The notes under the pieces were generated by a model. It was given only the letters and a program-made list of their open reading frames with translations. It had not been told where the DNA came from and made no database searches. 64,000 nt of DNA from contig NZ_JAGKSR010000002.1 in NCBI RefSeq assembly GCF_017939615.1, positions 62,001 through 126,000 of the forward strand. Reading direction: 5' to 3'. This DNA is from Microbacterium sp. BLY. Its GTDB lineage: Bacteria > Actinomycetota > Actinomycetes > Actinomycetales > Microbacteriaceae. Every line of letters starts with the position of its first letter. Within the stretch, counting starts at the first letter, position 1. This document shows positions 62,790 through 64,000 of this stretch, in pieces. Position numbers and translations under genes: made by a program.

Positions 62790-64000
62790 ATGGAAGGCCT
62801 CGAAGTAACCGTCCTGCTCGGACTCACGATCCTCGTCGGAACCCTGATCGCCCCGCGCGTGCGTCTCGCGCTGCCCCTCGTCCTCGTCATCCTCGGTCTG
62901 CTGCTGGGGTTCATCCCGCCGCTGCGCGAGGTGCAGCTGCCACCGGAGACCGTGCTGCTGCTGTTCCTGCCGGTGATGCTCTTCTGGGAGAGTCTCACCA
63001 CGTCGCTCCGGTCGATCCGGCGCGACTTCCGCTACATCGTTCCGATGAGCACCCTGCTCGTCGTGGCCTCCGCGTTCGCCGTCGCCGGCATCGGGGTGCT
63101 GTTCGGCATGCCCTGGGAGATCGCGCTGCTCCTCGGCGCTGCGGTCGCTCCTCCGGACGCCACGGCGGTCGCCGCGCTGGGGCGGCTGCTCCCGAGACGC
63201 ATGTTCATGAAGCTCAAGGCGGAGAGCCTCACCAACGACGGCACGGCGCTGGTGCTCTACGCGATCGCCGTGTCGCTGGCACTCGGCGGCCAGGTCACTC
63301 CGCTCTCGGTGACGTGGGACGTACTGGTGTCGTATGTGGGCGGGATCGCCGCGGGCATCGTGGTCGCGGCCCTCGCCACCCTGCTGCTGCGCCGCGTCTC
63401 CTCGACGATCGTCATCAACGTGACCCTCCTGCTCGTACCGTTCTCGGCGTTCCTCCTCGCGGAACTGGTCCATGCGTCGGGCGTGCTCGCCGTGGTCGTC
63501 GGCGGCCTCATCGTCGCCTGGGTGTCGCCCCGGGTGACCACCGCGGCCTCGCGCCGGCAGGCGGACGCCGCCTGGCCGTTCGGGGTGTTCCTCCTCAACG
63601 GGGCGCTGTTCGTGCTGATCGGCCTCGAGGTGCAGTTCGTCGCGCACGAGATCTCCGCCGCCGCCATCGGCCGCCTCCTCCTCGTGACGCTCGCCGTGTG
63701 GGCGACCCTGTTCGTCGTGCGCTACGTGTTCCAGCTCCTCAACGTGCTGTTCCAGCGTCGCACGGCCGAACGCCCGCCCCGCGGCGCGCGCTCCCGCGCC
63801 CGACTCGTGTCCACGGTCGCCGGCATGCGCGGCGCCGTGTCGCTCGCCATCGCGCTGTCCGTGCCGGCGGGCGTCTCCGACGGGGCCATCGTGGGCGGCC
63901 GCGACGAGATCGTCTTCGTGACCGCCGGGGTGATCCTGCTCAGCCTCCTCGTGCAGGCTCCGCTCCTGCCCGCGCTCGTGCGCTGGGCGCGGTTCCCCGC
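62790..64000 (+). CDS. Na+/H+ antiporter, CPA1 family (3' end cut off by window)
   Basis: At least 403 residues, still open at the window edge. About 11 membrane helices are visible. GAAVAPPDATAVAALGRLL and LKAESLTNDGTALVLYAIAV contain the conserved Asp pair region of CPA1 exchangers, and VAGMRGAVSLAIALSVP is the conserved helix-11 motif. It exchanges cytoplasmic Na+ (or other cation) for protons. SD GGGAGG is 5-6 nt upstream of the ATG. It is 40 nt downstream of the ABC-F gene with a possible own promoter. Confidence 0.92.
   Translation, partial: MEGLEVTVLLGLTILVGTLIAPRVRLALPLVLVILGLLLGFIPPLREVQLPPETVLLLFLPVMLFWESLTTSLRSIRRDFRYIVPMSTLLVVASAFAVAGIGVLFGMPWEIALLLGAAVAPPDATAVAALGRLLPRRMFMKLKAESLTNDGTALVLYAIAVSLALGGQVTPLSVTWDVLVSYVGGIAAGIVVAALATLLLRRVSSTIVINVTLLLVPFSAFLLAELVHASGVLAVVVGGLIVAWVSPRVTTAASRRQADAAWPFGVFLLNGALFVLIGLEVQFVAHEISAAAIGRLLLVTLAVWATLFVVRYVFQLLNVLFQRRTAERPPRGARSRARLVSTVAGMRGAVSLAIALSVPAGVSDGAIVGGRDEIVFVTAGVILLSLLVQAPLLPALVRWARFP

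Overview
The window is very GC-rich and dense with short intergenic gaps. Gene content points to an actinobacterium, most likely Microbacteriaceae (Microbacterium-like): protein O-mannosyltransferase next to rsmI, the metG-tatD-rsmA-ispE neighbourhood, a 13E12/DUF222-type HNH endonuclease, a Cmx-like efflux pump, many GTG starts and many leaderless promoters of the form TANNNT-N6/7-start codon. This assignment is inference from gene content. No rRNA, tRNA, CRISPR array, insertion sequence or phage gene was seen.

Layout. 1-10.8 kb: truncated HrpA helicase, a divergent DUF1624/DUF418-like membrane protein, a large secreted propeller/LamG/PKD protein behind a long leader, an aldo/keto reductase, an FMN reductase and a YyaL-type thioredoxin-domain protein. 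11-14 kb: a coupled operon of HisC-like aminotransferase, amino-acid permease and Lrp regulator. 14-17.9 kb: protein mannosyltransferase (minus), then a small secreted protein coupled to a two-helix membrane protein (possible bacteriocin/immunity pair), rsmI and a methyltransferase. 18-25.7 kb: LacI regulator, then an Opp-type transporter operon ending in a GH1 beta-glucosidase, with a LacI-type operator inside its promoter. 25.8-32.5 kb: metG, tatD, MFS, rsmA, aldo/keto reductase, ispE. 32.5-35 kb: Lrp and PucR regulators.

35-51.2 kb (all minus) is the most notable region. It reads as a locus for importing and using peptides that contain D-amino acids: an Opp transporter with its binding protein, an N-acyl-D-amino-acid deacylase, a class C-type and a class A-type beta-lactamase-fold hydrolase, a fused S9 peptidase/beta-lactamase-fold protein, and an M20 deacylase, GNAT acyltransferase and enolase-superfamily N-acylamino-acid racemase. 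The last three are the trio known to convert D- to L-amino acids through N-succinyl intermediates. The soluble enzymes lack visible signal peptides, so they should act after uptake.

51.4-56.7 kb: a LacI regulator and a monosaccharide ABC importer (ATPase, permease, ChvE-like binding protein) that share a near-identical operator, ending in a strong hairpin terminator. 56.8-58.3 kb: a Cmx-like chloramphenicol exporter with a candidate leaderless 21-residue leader peptide and stem. 58.4-60 kb: an HNH endonuclease with an SOS-box-like palindrome upstream. 60-64 kb: an alpha/beta hydrolase, an ABC-F ATPase and the start of a CPA1 Na+/H+ antiporter.

A second theme is short repeats. One 24-bp element encodes the same peptide in HrpA and in the ABC-F protein. 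Hexanucleotide tracts sit in two promoters and inside several genes, and a 20-bp minisatellite fills the gap upstream of the peptide-binding protein.
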